A stretch of 64,000 nucleotides of DNA from Geomonas oryzae (GTDB taxonomy: Bacteria > Desulfobacterota > Desulfuromonadia > Geobacterales > Geobacteraceae): positions 1-64,000 of the forward strand of contig NZ_RAHW01000001.1 of NCBI RefSeq assembly GCF_004117875.1, read 5' to 3'. The notes beneath the pieces were generated by a model. It made no database searches. It worked only from the letters and a program-made list of their open reading frames with translations, and had not been told where the DNA came from. Made by a program: the position numbers and the translations under genes. Each line of letters begins with the position of its first letter. Position 1 is the first letter of the stretch. Positions 44,014 through 53,090 of this stretch are shown in pieces.

Positions 44014-44966
44014 GGTGCGCCTCCTGCGGCGGCGTCCTGCGGCGGCAGCCCGGCCGCGTTCCTTTTCAGGGCATGAGCCAGCAACACGGCGAAATTGAGC
44101 TGAAACAAGACGAAGCAAAGCTTGTTAAAAGGGGCCGCCAGGAAGCCGTTTTTCAGCAGCCGGTCCGCCGCCGTCAGTAGCGGAGCCGGCACGGATTCCA
44201 GGAAACGGACCAGTTTGCTGACGGCCGAAGCATGGAAAGCCTCCGGGCAAAGCTCCTTGAGCAGCAGATAGTTCCGCACCGAAGCACGCATCTTTTGGTA
44301 GACCGTCGCCTTCGATGACAGCCCAAGATGCGAGGCCGTGTTGTCTATGTGCAGGATCCGGTATCGTTTCGAAAGCCGGATTCCCCACTCGATGTCTTCG
44401 TACCCATAGCCGATGAAGCGCTCGTCGAACGAGGTGCCCTGAAAGACGCTTTTCCTGACCATGATGTTCGAGGTCAGGATGTGGCGCCAAGGCTCCCGGC
44501 TCCTCAGGGCGGCGGGCTTGACCTCTTTGCGGTTGCCGAGGTAGGCGTGGTAATCGAACTCTGCGCCGGACATCACCCTTGTGCGGTAACTGATTCCGCC
44601 GCATACGACGTCATGGCAGTCCTCCTTCGCGCAGGAGAGGTAGTTGCCGATGAAATCGGCGGCATCGGGGAGCACGTCGCAGTCAAGGAACAAAAGAAAG
44701 CGCCCGGAGGCTTCGGCGGCCAATCGGTTGCGCACCCCGGCACGCCCCAGGTTCCGCTCGGCGGGAAGGTACCGTAGAAAAGGGCGGGAATGGCTGCCCA
44801 AAAAGGCGCTGTTTGCCGAAAGAAGCGCAGCGTCCGTGGATGCGTCGTCAACCACGATGACTTCGACGACTCCCTCCGAAGCAATGGCGTCTATCTCCGT
44901 CAAAAGGGAGGTGATCAGCCGGGATATGTCCCAGTTGAACACAGGCACGAGGATTGATATCAGCAT
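44010..44966 (-). CDS. Glycosyltransferase family 2 (I)
   Basis: GT-A fold enzyme of 318 residues: ISILVPVFNWDISR at the N-terminus, VIVVDDASTD, and the metal-binding DXD-type FLDCDVLPD. The NIMVRKSVFQGTSFDERFIGYGYEDIEWGI region is typical of polymer-type GT2s. The C-terminal 60 residues may associate with the membrane. Its ATG lies within the end of the upstream GT4 gene (7-bp overlap), so the genes are coupled. Confidence 0.88.
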   Translation of the reverse strand: MLISILVPVFNWDISRLITSLLTEIDAIASEGVVEVIVVDDASTDAALLSANSAFLGSHSRPFLRYLPAERNLGRAGVRNRLAAEASGRFLLFLDCDVLPDAADFIGNYLSCAKEDCHDVVCGGISYRTRVMSGAEFDYHAYLGNRKEVKPAALRSREPWRHILTSNIMVRKSVFQGTSFDERFIGYGYEDIEWGIRLSKRYRILHIDNTASHLGLSSKATVYQKMRASVRNYLLLKELCPEAFHASAVSKLVRFLESVPAPLLTAADRLLKNGFLAAPFNKLCFVLFQLNFAVLLAHALKRNAAGLPPQDAAAGGAP

Positions 44967-46147
44967 CTTTCACCCATAAGAAGCCTGCGGTAGGCGGCGC
45001 AAAACGATTCCCCGCTGAAATTCTCTTTTGCATACGCATAGGCGTTTTGCGACAACTTCTCGAGCAGGTCGCGCTCCTCGCACATGGCGGCCGCGAACCG
45101 GCACATCATGGCCACGATCTCCTCTTCGTCAGCGGTATCGGGAACCAGCCAGCCGTTCGTCCCTGACTGCACGTGGGCGGGTATTCCCCCGACCGTGGTC
45201 GAGATGGGCACCACGCCGAACGCCATGGCTTCCATGATGACCATCGGGAACCCTTCGCGGCTGGAGGTGAGGAGCAGCAGGTCCGCATCGCGGTACACCG
45301 ACTGCAATTGCTCTTCATCGGAGATCTCGCCAAGGAAGGTGCAATCGGCACGATCCCGCTCCTCTACGGCGTGGAGGGCATCCCCTACGATGACGACTTC
45401 AACGGGTATCCCTTGCTGCCGGCAGCGCGACGCGATCCGCCCCACCAAGTGCACCCGCTTTTCCTCCGATCCCCTGCCGACGTAAAGCGCCTTCAACTTC
45501 TCACCCCGCGCCTTGTGTGGCAGTTCAGCCGGCACTTTCACGCAGTTTTCGATCAGGACGATCCGGTCCGCCAACGAAGCGGACACCGCCTCGGCTTGGT
45601 ACTGGGCCTTCAGGTCGGCAACGGTCCTCGCGTTGATGGCCACACGTGCGTCGAGCCGCTCCGCGGCAGCAAGGCTGAAATGTTCGGAGCCGCCGCCGAA
45701 GGCATGCATGAGGTCGATGCAGCGGGCCTCCTTCTTCAGGTAGGGGAGGAGCAGGTAAAAAAACAGGCTGTTGCAGCCGAAGACGACCGGTCGGCGGTGG
45801 CGGTTGATAAACCCGGCCATGATGCCGACGCTGAGAGGATACCCGTATTTCAACAGTTGCCAGAGGTTGCAAAGCCGCGCGTCGGTTCCGAACAAGGAAA
45901 GGAAGCACTGATTTGCGGACTTCTTGGTGAAAAAAACCCACGGCTGTTCCCCGGTGAAGCATCTGACGATCGCCGCATGCACCTTTTCCGCGCCCCCCAC
46001 GTGAAAGAACGGGAAGAAAAAGAACAGCGGAGCCCCTTTGCCGACCGGGAGCAACCTGCCAAGCAGCATGCCGCAGGCCGCAACCAGCCGCACGAACCGG
46101 TTTTCATTCAACCGTACCGCAAACATATCTTTTTCAAGGGGCGTCAT
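44960..46147 (-). CDS. Glycosyltransferase family 4-like protein (II)
   Basis: GT-B enzyme of about 395 residues. N-terminal FFFPFFHVGGAEKVHAAIV resembles the acceptor side of GT4s; the donor side has LLLLTSSREGFPMVIMEAMA (the EX7E motif) and GGIPAHVQSGTNGWLVP. ATG at 46147 begins just after the stop of the preceding GT4; the frame is open to 46228. Acceptor unknown. Confidence 0.88.
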   Translation of the reverse strand: MTPLEKDMFAVRLNENRFVRLVAACGMLLGRLLPVGKGAPLFFFFPFFHVGGAEKVHAAIVRCFTGEQPWVFFTKKSANQCFLSLFGTDARLCNLWQLLKYGYPLSVGIMAGFINRHRRPVVFGCNSLFFYLLLPYLKKEARCIDLMHAFGGGSEHFSLAAAERLDARVAINARTVADLKAQYQAEAVSASLADRIVLIENCVKVPAELPHKARGEKLKALYVGRGSEEKRVHLVGRIASRCRQQGIPVEVVIVGDALHAVEERDRADCTFLGEISDEEQLQSVYRDADLLLLTSSREGFPMVIMEAMAFGVVPISTTVGGIPAHVQSGTNGWLVPDTADEEEIVAMMCRFAAAMCEERDLLEKLSQNAYAYAKENFSGESFCAAYRRLLMGERC

Positions 46148-46149
46148 GT

Positions 46150-47325
46150 TCACCCGTTCTCCACGGCCGCAGCCTTGCTTAGGCATCCAAGAAATGCATC
46201 GGAAATGATTTCCACCGAACTCCGGCACATGAGGTCAAGGGAGAAGCTCTGCTCGGCCCGCTCCCGCAAGGCTTGTCCCAAGCGCCGCCTGGAGGGTTCA
46301 TCCCTCAATAACGCCACTATCCGCTCGGCCATCGCGTCGCCATCACCTACCGGGGTGAGGTATGCCTCCCCCTCAGTTCCCACCGCCTCCCGGATGCCGG
46401 GGATATCGGTGCCGACCACCCCCAACCCCGATGCCATCGCCTCCAGCACGCCGTTCGGGATCCCTTCACTTTTCGAGGAGTATGCGAAGAGATCGAGCGC
46501 CTGAAGCAGGCCGGGCACATCGTCGACGCCCCCCACGATCTTCACCAGTTCGGAAATTCCCAGCTCGCCGGCAAGATTTTTCAGCCCCTGCTCGGTACCG
46601 TCGCACCGCCCGGCAAGTACCAGCACGGGGGGGTGTTCCCATCCGACAGCAACGACCCTGCCCCACGCCCTGATCAGGGTGTCGTGATCCTTGTAGACGC
46701 TTAGGTTGGCAACCATGCCGACGACAGGGACCTGCGAAGAGACGCCCCACTGCCGACGCCACTCATCCCTTCCAATCCGCGGCGCGGACATCGCCACGCC
46801 GTTTGGCACCACCTTCACCATTTCCGGGGGGAGACCGTAGGTCCCGATCAGGAAAGCACTCCCCCCCTTCGAATTGGAAATGAAGCAGTCCGGCGCCCGA
46901 GCCGCGAGGCGAAACGCCGCGGAACCGTTCAGCAGCAACCCCTCGTCGGCCTGGTTCCACACGAGGAGTTTCGCACCGAGCCATCTTTTTCCCCAGGCGC
47001 AGACAAGGTTGGGAACGCGCGTATAGGAAAGGACGACATCGGGTCTCGTTCGGCGAATCACCCGGAGCGCCCTCAGGAAAGAGGCAACGCGACGTCTCAA
47101 TCCCCAATGAAAGGAGACGCCGCTCCATGGGATTCCGAGCTGATCGCACAGGGCGGAGAGCCTTCCGGGGGTATCATTGAGCCCGACCACCCGAACAACG
47201 GCTCCGACGTTTTTTTGGAGGTGCTCCGCCAACAAGAGCCCGCGGCGCTCGGCGCCTCCTAAGTCGAGGCTTCCGAAGACGAAAACCACCCTCTTCCCGC
47301 GCAGGGGTTCGTGCGAACCGGCCAC
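46150..47325 (-). CDS. Glycosyltransferase family 4-like protein (III)
   Basis: A 391-residue GT-B enzyme: VVFVFGSLDLGGAERRGLLL in the acceptor domain and FAYSSKSEGIPNGVLEAMAS with the EX7E donor motif, then DIPGIREAVGTEGEAYLTP. It starts with GTG at 47325, two bases after the stop of the previous gene. It probably adds one sugar to the repeat unit of the surface polysaccharide. Confidence 0.88.
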   Translation of the reverse strand: MAGSHEPLRGKRVVFVFGSLDLGGAERRGLLLAEHLQKNVGAVVRVVGLNDTPGRLSALCDQLGIPWSGVSFHWGLRRRVASFLRALRVIRRTRPDVVLSYTRVPNLVCAWGKRWLGAKLLVWNQADEGLLLNGSAAFRLAARAPDCFISNSKGGSAFLIGTYGLPPEMVKVVPNGVAMSAPRIGRDEWRRQWGVSSQVPVVGMVANLSVYKDHDTLIRAWGRVVAVGWEHPPVLVLAGRCDGTEQGLKNLAGELGISELVKIVGGVDDVPGLLQALDLFAYSSKSEGIPNGVLEAMASGLGVVGTDIPGIREAVGTEGEAYLTPVGDGDAMAERIVALLRDEPSRRRLGQALRERAEQSFSLDLMCRSSVEIISDAFLGCLSKAAAVENG

Positions 47326-47326
47326 T

Positions 47327-48517
47327 CTACTTCACCCGCCCTATCACATCCTGGTAGTAGGCCAGCAACTGCTCTACTATCCTTTCCGGCGACAGCTCCA
47401 TGGTGCGGCGTGCGGCCCGCGCTCCCATCTCCCGCAACTCTTCCTCCGACAAGCCAAGCGCCTTCGTCACCACCGAGAGCAGGCTCCGCGGATCATCGGG
47501 AACGGCCAGCAGCCCGCTCACGCCGTCATCTATCAACTGCTCGAAACTCGCGCCTTTTGTCCCGACCACCACCTTCTTGAAAGCCATGGCCTCGACGCAG
47601 CAGTTGGGAAAGTTGTCGATCCTCGAGGGCAACAGGACGAGCTTTGCCCCTTCTATGACGGGATAAAGCTGCTCATGTTTCACCCGGTCGTGCCAGACGA
47701 CCCTGTCGGCATGTTCTCCCGCTTTTGCGCGAACGTAGTCCATGATGGGGCGGCCGTTGTAGCCCATGTCCTTACCTACGAACACCACCGCCAGTGCCGG
47801 ATGCCTTTCGAGAAGTTCATGCACCATGTCGGCTATGGTCTTGACCCCCTTCGCGAGTCCCAGCGACCCGAAAAACAGGAGATAATCACCGGGCACTTCC
47901 GTGCGTATCTCGTTGTAGAGGCCGGTGTCTAATGAGCTGCATTCCTGAACGAACGGAGTCTCGATTATTTGGATGTCGAAATGGTGATTGGCCTTCAGGT
48001 AATCGGCGATGACCCTGCTCGGACCATAGAGCGAGTCGGCGCGCGCCAAGCCCTCGATCTCGAGGTCCTGGTAGACACGCTTCTTTCGGGACGGCGCCTC
48101 CTCGTAAGCGATATCCCAAAGTTTCTGGTTCCCGGAAATTCTCACCACTGAGGGGATGTCCCCGCGCCGTGAAAGAACGGTGGCTCCAACGCTCGCGTAC
48201 TGAACCACGTCGAATGGGTTCTCCTTGTGCAGGGCCTTGATTTTATCATTCAGCTGCCGGCTGACGATTTTCCAGTCGAGCCCGGGCAGGAACTGGAGGA
48301 TCTTCATCCACCTTTTGCGGTAACACAGGGCCTTCACCCTGTTGACCTCAATTCCGTTGTGCCGAAGCCTCCCGTCGCGTGACGATGCAACGATCACGAC
48401 CGGCTCGTGCCCCTTATCCCTCAACGCGAGACAGATTCTGCTCAGGTAATTGGCGAGCCCCCCATCGTAGTTCTGCTCTTCCGTCACGTATTCCGTGGTG
48501 ACAAAGCCGATCCTCAT
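47327..48517 (-). CDS. Glycosyltransferase family 4-like protein (IV)
   Basis: A 396-residue GT-B enzyme: MRIGFVTTEYVTEEQNYDGG at the start (a loop resembling sugar-nucleotide-binding GT4s), KLVLLPSRIDNFPNCCVEAM as EX7E region, and GTKGASFEQLIDDGVSG. The ATG at 48517 overlaps the ATP-grasp stop by 4 bp; the longer frame to 48580 is rejected for that reason. Confidence 0.88.
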   Translation of the reverse strand: MRIGFVTTEYVTEEQNYDGGLANYLSRICLALRDKGHEPVVIVASSRDGRLRHNGIEVNRVKALCYRKRWMKILQFLPGLDWKIVSRQLNDKIKALHKENPFDVVQYASVGATVLSRRGDIPSVVRISGNQKLWDIAYEEAPSRKKRVYQDLEIEGLARADSLYGPSRVIADYLKANHHFDIQIIETPFVQECSSLDTGLYNEIRTEVPGDYLLFFGSLGLAKGVKTIADMVHELLERHPALAVVFVGKDMGYNGRPIMDYVRAKAGEHADRVVWHDRVKHEQLYPVIEGAKLVLLPSRIDNFPNCCVEAMAFKKVVVGTKGASFEQLIDDGVSGLLAVPDDPRSLLSVVTKALGLSEEELREMGARAARRTMELSPERIVEQLLAYYQDVIGRVK

Positions 48518-49569
48518 GACGCTGTTCTTCCCCTGCGGATTGTCTCGACGAAATCGATGATCTGGGCATCTTCCGGCCACATCTGCCCTTCATGCCAGTT
48601 GAGGTTGCCGTCCCAGTGCCCGGGACAGGAATGGATGGCATGGTCGGCGAAGGTGTAGCTGATTTCGCAAACCACAGGTTTCCCGTCCTTGTAAAGAAAG
48701 TCGTATGCCATGCACGTGAAGCCTGCGCCCCTCGAAGTCTCGAACGCTATCTTTACCATCTCGAGATCGATGCCGGCCGGATCGTAATCTATGTTGCCGC
48801 TGCCGGACGCCCTGAAATCGTTGGGCCGGTTATATCTTCTGAACCCGAAAGCCCTGTCGCCTATGACGGTTATCCTGGTGTCGTAATCGTTGCCGGGGAG
48901 AAATTCCTGGAACAGTGCGTACCCCTTTTCAGGCTTCCACCATTCCGCGTCCAGCCGGGGGTACTGGTTCAGCATCAGGTAACCGAAAGTATCGGTGCAG
49001 CGATGGAAAGCGTTCTTCGCCTCGCGACGGCTGGCAGGAATGATCCGGGGACGGAACTCGTTCATGGTCATGGGGAAGATCCCCCTCTTGAACATCCTGT
49101 CTATGAAGGCCTCAGCCTCGGCGCAGGAATCCACCTTGGCCACGCTCGAGGCTCCGGCACCTACCGAAAGCTTGAAGACGACGGGATACCCGGCTTGGCT
49201 CCCGGCCCATTCCGACGCCTCTTCCTGGCTCCAAAAGACCCACTGATCCGGCAGCGGCACATTCAGCGATTGCAGGAGGTATTTCTGCGCCACCTTTTCA
49301 TCGAAGTGCCAAGCGCTTTTGTTATCGGGAAAGACGGGGAGCTTTAGATACTGCTCGATGACGTACAGGATCATCTTCGCCGATTGCTTGTCCTGCGCCC
49401 GGTGCGCCCAGCGCCACATGACGCCGTCGCATCCTTTGACCTGGTCAAGCGCGTCCTGTCGAAGCAGATCCAGGATCTTCACTTCCACGTCGAGAGTCTT
49501 CAGAAACGGTATCCATTTGTCGGAAAAGCTGGTCCCCCAGGCATGATCCGGATGTATCCCTATCAACAT
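48514..49569 (-). CDS. ATP-grasp domain ligase in the polysaccharide locus
   Basis: A 351-residue protein with the ATP-grasp layout: a small N-terminal domain (LIGIHPDHAWGTSFSDKWIP), the ATP-binding core (GYPVVFKLSVGAGASSVAKV and ALFQEFLPGNDYDTRITVIG) and metal ligands near VVCEISYTFADHAIHSCPGH. Such enzymes make a carboxylate-amine or carboxylate-thiol bond via acyl phosphate. In this locus it might attach an amino acid to a sugar acid; that is inference. ATG at 49569 follows AAGGAG. Confidence 0.82.
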   Translation of the reverse strand: MLIGIHPDHAWGTSFSDKWIPFLKTLDVEVKILDLLRQDALDQVKGCDGVMWRWAHRAQDKQSAKMILYVIEQYLKLPVFPDNKSAWHFDEKVAQKYLLQSLNVPLPDQWVFWSQEEASEWAGSQAGYPVVFKLSVGAGASSVAKVDSCAEAEAFIDRMFKRGIFPMTMNEFRPRIIPASRREAKNAFHRCTDTFGYLMLNQYPRLDAEWWKPEKGYALFQEFLPGNDYDTRITVIGDRAFGFRRYNRPNDFRASGSGNIDYDPAGIDLEMVKIAFETSRGAGFTCMAYDFLYKDGKPVVCEISYTFADHAIHSCPGHWDGNLNWHEGQMWPEDAQIIDFVETIRRGRTAS

Positions 49570-49597
49570 TCCCATCTCCTTAGCGTCCTTGCAGGAG

Positions 49598-50959
49598 CTA
49601 TAACTCAATGTGTCCTTGCCACCCTCTCGCAGGGGTCGCCCTTCGTCCGAATTCGGCTGCGGCTTCCTCCGGCCGGTAAAGCCTCTGCCGTGCCGCCACC
49701 CGGCAGGACGCCGCATCCCCGGGAACCAACGGGAATCGGAAATCCCCGAAAGCCTCCCTCACCAGCGGGATCTTCCTGAAGTCCAGCCCCATGAGGTAAC
49801 TGTGAACGAGGTCCGCGTAGGCGGACGAAGCTGCCAGGGTGCAGATACCAAGTTCCAACGGCTCCGGCGCCAAAGGCCCTTCCCCCTGCCCCCCGATGAT
49901 CCCGTCCGCAATGGAATAGATGTGCCTTTGCTTTTCATCAGACATGGTGCCGTCAAGCCTGCCGTAAAGCGCGATTCTGTTCAGGTCGAGCGCCATCCGC
50001 CAGACCGTATCGTTGCCGTACCAGCCCCCCTCGATTTCGGTGTCGCCGAACCGGGAGCGCAGCTTTATGATCTTCTCGAACCCTTTCATCCATCTGGAAC
50101 AAGCCTGCGTCCCGATGTTTCTATTCGCCTCGTCCAGGCAGTATTCCGCAACCCTTTTCAGGGGAGAGAGCTGACGGTAGCAGTCTCCTCCCTCGAGCCG
50201 GCTTCCGACACGGTGATGGGGCAGATATTCCTTGTTCCCGTTGATACCCACCAGATTTTTCAGTGCCGCGGTCAGCCCGGCTTTCTTGTGCGTTTTCACT
50301 TTCGGGAGATTGATGATGACGTCGCTTTCAAAGGGTTCTTTACACAGCAGGTACTGGTGTCTCCCTTTGTGGTGACGCTTGGCGAGGATGTCAGGGTCGT
50401 AGCAGGTTATCCGGAAGGCAACGTCCTTCTTGCTTACCGGTTCCAAAAGACTGTCCTCTTTGAGGTCAAACAGAAGGAACCTGTCCTCGGGACGCGCATC
50501 GGTCACCTGCCCGGCTGCCAGCCCGCCTTCTTTGAGGACGGTCCTTCTGAAGTCGACGATTTCATACGGGCAGGTTGCTATTTTTTCGACCTCTTTGCGC
50601 CAGCTCTCCGTGACGATGTCATCAAAGACGCAACCCTGCACCGGCGCATCCCCTATGACCACTTTCTTTGGAGAGCAGCTGAATACCTCCTTCAGCACCG
50701 CAAGGACGAAGTTGGGATGCGTAACGAGGCAATCGTTTCCTTGGCCGCTGAAATTCCGGTGAAGCACCCAGTTGGGCTTCAGGAGGACCGAGCTCCCGGG
50801 TTTTACGATGCCGGCCAGAGGCAGATCAGGTGCTGCGTTTGCAAGACAAACCTCATGCGACACTTGCCGCAACAGCTCCCGTATCCCATCCAGGTCGCGA
50901 TAGTCTAATTTCTTCCCCGTCATCGAGGCGAGGCCGACGATGGACTCATCGAGGTTCAT
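49598..50959 (-). CDS. DUF362-domain protein
   Basis: A 453-residue DUF362 protein: SSVLLKPNWVLHRNF, KVVIGDAPVQGCVFDD, and INLPKVKTHKKAGLTAALKN with LVGINGNKEYLPHHRVG are family hallmarks. Function is unsettled. No 4Fe-4S ferredoxin motif is visible, although some DUF362 proteins carry one. It lies between the flippase and the ATP-grasp gene; these three, in that order, suggest a joint modification step. ATG at 50959 follows GCAGGAA. Confidence 0.88.
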   Translation of the reverse strand: MNLDESIVGLASMTGKKLDYRDLDGIRELLRQVSHEVCLANAAPDLPLAGIVKPGSSVLLKPNWVLHRNFSGQGNDCLVTHPNFVLAVLKEVFSCSPKKVVIGDAPVQGCVFDDIVTESWRKEVEKIATCPYEIVDFRRTVLKEGGLAAGQVTDARPEDRFLLFDLKEDSLLEPVSKKDVAFRITCYDPDILAKRHHKGRHQYLLCKEPFESDVIINLPKVKTHKKAGLTAALKNLVGINGNKEYLPHHRVGSRLEGGDCYRQLSPLKRVAEYCLDEANRNIGTQACSRWMKGFEKIIKLRSRFGDTEIEGGWYGNDTVWRMALDLNRIALYGRLDGTMSDEKQRHIYSIADGIIGGQGEGPLAPEPLELGICTLAASSAYADLVHSYLMGLDFRKIPLVREAFGDFRFPLVPGDAASCRVAARQRLYRPEEAAAEFGRRATPARGWQGHIEL

Positions 50960-51014
50960 TTCCTGCGATCTCCTTTCGGACCTTTCCCTTCGGTCCGCAG
51001 TATCGGAAGCCAGG

Positions 51015-52349
51015 CTACCAGAAGCGCGGGTAGATCAAGGCCCGAGTCAACATGCCGCCGGTTCTGCGCAAAGGCTTGTAAAGAAAGCAACCGCCGTGCG
51101 CCGCGAACCAATAGGAAATAAGCGAGGCGGCTGCCGCACCGACACCGCCGTACTTCGGCACCCACCAAAAGTTCAACGCGATGTTCACCATGGCCCCCAG
51201 AAAGGTCATGACGAGGAGGACCCTGGTCCAATTCATCGCCATCAGGAAGGTGTTTCTTGCGACGGCGAGATTGGCGAAAACGTCGCTCCAGATGAGAAGC
51301 ACCAGCATAGGCGCCGCACTTGCGTATGCCTCACCGTAGAAAAGATAAACGACGACGCTGGCCAAAAACGTGGTCGGAATCGCGATGGCGTACCCGAGGA
51401 AGGCAAGGAGGTTGTAAAGCTTTTGCAGGCGGCTGTAAAACTCCGTCTCGTCAACGTCCCTCGCCCGTACGATATTGGGAAAAACCGAGGATACTATTGC
51501 TGTCGGGATGAAAAACCAGATTTCAGCTATCTTCACTGCTGAGGCATAAATGCCGAGTTCATGCGAGGTGCCCATCTGCCCGAGCATGATCTGGTCTATA
51601 CGCAGATAGACCATGAAGATAACGCTCGACAATACGAGGGGCCAACAGTCAGCCAGCAGTCTGCGTGCTATATCCCATCTCGCCCTCAGTTTGCTGATCG
51701 CTTGTCCGTTACTGCGATACACATAGCAGAGGCCGATTGCTGCGAGGCCGAACTCCAGTGAATTCGCTGCCGCAAAAGCGGCGACAGGCGCTTTAGTTAC
51801 AACGAGGACCACCCTGACTATGGAGGCGATCAGAAAAGCGGAATTTTTCGCGTAGACGACGAACTTTGACAGAACCTTTGACTGGAACCAGAGATCAATC
51901 GTGTCAAAGGCACCGAAGATCATCGCCCATCCCATGATGGCAACTAGAAGCTGGGACAAGCGGTCATCAGGGCGCAGGAAGAAAGTGGCGGCAACGGTCA
52001 AGACGTATGCGCTAAGGCTGGCCAACAAGCGCAAGGTGAGGACGGTGCCGAGTATCTCCCGTTCCCTCTCCGGTTCTCTAACCACTTCGCGAACTACGAT
52101 GGCGTCGAGGCCCAGCACTGCTATCGCCGAGAACACCGCTATCATCGAGGCGGCATAGCTCAACACGCCGTACTGGGTCGGCCCAAGATAGCGGGCGATC
52201 CAGATTCCGACAAAAAGGCCTACCCCCATTCGGAGCAGTCGATCGCCGAAGAGCCAGCCTGTATTGCTGAGAACCTTCTGTAGTTCGTGCCTACCTTCAA
52301 CCCTTCTCCGTAGGAAGGAGGGGAGGTAGCTAACCCATGCCTGATTCAT
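51015..52349 (-). CDS. Wzx-type polysaccharide flippase
   Basis: A 444-residue MOP-superfamily (polysaccharide transporter) protein with about 12 hydrophobic segments, no soluble domain. It probably flips the undecaprenyl-linked oligosaccharide across the inner membrane. The N-terminus (GWLFGDRLLRMGVGLFVGIW then YLGPTQYGVLSYA) is typical of Wzx/RfbX. ATG follows AGGG. No Wzy polymerase was identified with confidence in the window. Confidence 0.88.
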   Translation of the reverse strand: MNQAWVSYLPSFLRRRVEGRHELQKVLSNTGWLFGDRLLRMGVGLFVGIWIARYLGPTQYGVLSYAASMIAVFSAIAVLGLDAIVVREVVREPEREREILGTVLTLRLLASLSAYVLTVAATFFLRPDDRLSQLLVAIMGWAMIFGAFDTIDLWFQSKVLSKFVVYAKNSAFLIASIVRVVLVVTKAPVAAFAAANSLEFGLAAIGLCYVYRSNGQAISKLRARWDIARRLLADCWPLVLSSVIFMVYLRIDQIMLGQMGTSHELGIYASAVKIAEIWFFIPTAIVSSVFPNIVRARDVDETEFYSRLQKLYNLLAFLGYAIAIPTTFLASVVVYLFYGEAYASAAPMLVLLIWSDVFANLAVARNTFLMAMNWTRVLLVMTFLGAMVNIALNFWWVPKYGGVGAAAASLISYWFAAHGGCFLYKPLRRTGGMLTRALIYPRFW

Positions 52350-52362
52350 AATTCCCTTGTAG

Positions 52363-52968
52363 TCAGATCCGACCTGCCTGGTGAATCCGCTCGGGTTCGA
52401 CGCCCATGCGCAGCAGCTCCTCGCGCAGGGCGTCCCCGCGCTTCAAGGAGGTGATGACGATATTGTGGTTGCCCGACAAGAGGCCGATTGCCGGAGTGAC
52501 TACGGCCTTTTCGAAGAACCTGCTCCCGGCCGCCTGTGTGTCCATCGCGACTGTCAATTCCAGCCCGGCTTCCTTCAATGAGAGATAGGCGATCTCGGCA
52601 ACTTCGTCTATGCCGCAGAAGGCGACCTTGGTCACCCCGTGTGCCGAGAGGGACTTGAACAGCTTCAGGTAGTCTTGACGGGCAACGGTGTAGAGGCCGG
52701 AGAAGTAACTCAGGTGCTGGTAGGCGAGCCGGCTTTTCTCGGCGAAGCCTTTGGGGGTGAGGAGGTAGGCGTAGCGATTTCTTGGGAAGTTGGCGACCCG
52801 GACAAACCCCTTGGCTACGAGGTTCTTCAGGTAGGAGTTCACCAAGCCGAGCGCGATGCCGAGGCGTTTCGCGAGCTCGCGTTGCGAGAGTTGCTGGTCT
52901 CCTGAGATCTCCGAGAGGAGGAGAAAAGAGCGATAAGTATCTAAAACCTTTTCGTCGTCACCGTTCAT
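52363..52968 (-). CDS. Winged-helix regulator of the polysaccharide locus
   Basis: A 201-residue protein with an N-terminal winged helix (about residues 20-80; QLSQRELAKRLGIALGLVNSYLKNLVAKGFV) and a C-terminal alpha/beta domain (about 100-195) with a Rossmann-like beta-alpha-beta start (VTKVAFCGIDEVAEIAYLSL) that may bind a nucleotide or sugar nucleotide. It resembles MarR-like regulators found in surface-polysaccharide loci. An array of 20-bp repeats lies 122 bp upstream and a promoter placed so close that the mRNA may be leaderless. It is probably first in the flippase-to-YfhO operon. Confidence 0.82.
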   Translation of the reverse strand: MNGDDEKVLDTYRSFLLLSEISGDQQLSQRELAKRLGIALGLVNSYLKNLVAKGFVRVANFPRNRYAYLLTPKGFAEKSRLAYQHLSYFSGLYTVARQDYLKLFKSLSAHGVTKVAFCGIDEVAEIAYLSLKEAGLELTVAMDTQAAGSRFFEKAVVTPAIGLLSGNHNIVITSLKRGDALREELLRMGVEPERIHQAGRI

Positions 52969-52975
52969 GAAGTGA

Positions 52976-53004
52976 ACAGTAGTTGATAGTCAATCCGAAA
53001 TCAA
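52976..53004 (-). promoter_or_regulatory. Promoter of the winged-helix regulator operon
   Basis: Minus-strand TTGATT (52999-53004), 17-bp spacer, TACTGT (52976-52981). Only 7 bp separate the -10 box from ATG, so transcription should begin at or next to the start codon. The spacer and -10 region overlap a dyad (TTGACTATCAA). Confidence 0.55.
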
Positions 53005-53090
53005 CAAAAAACTAACCGACGGCGTGCCATCCAAAAGAGAAGGCGCCACACCGACTGTACTCGCACCGCAAACGCCATATCGCATCCGGA

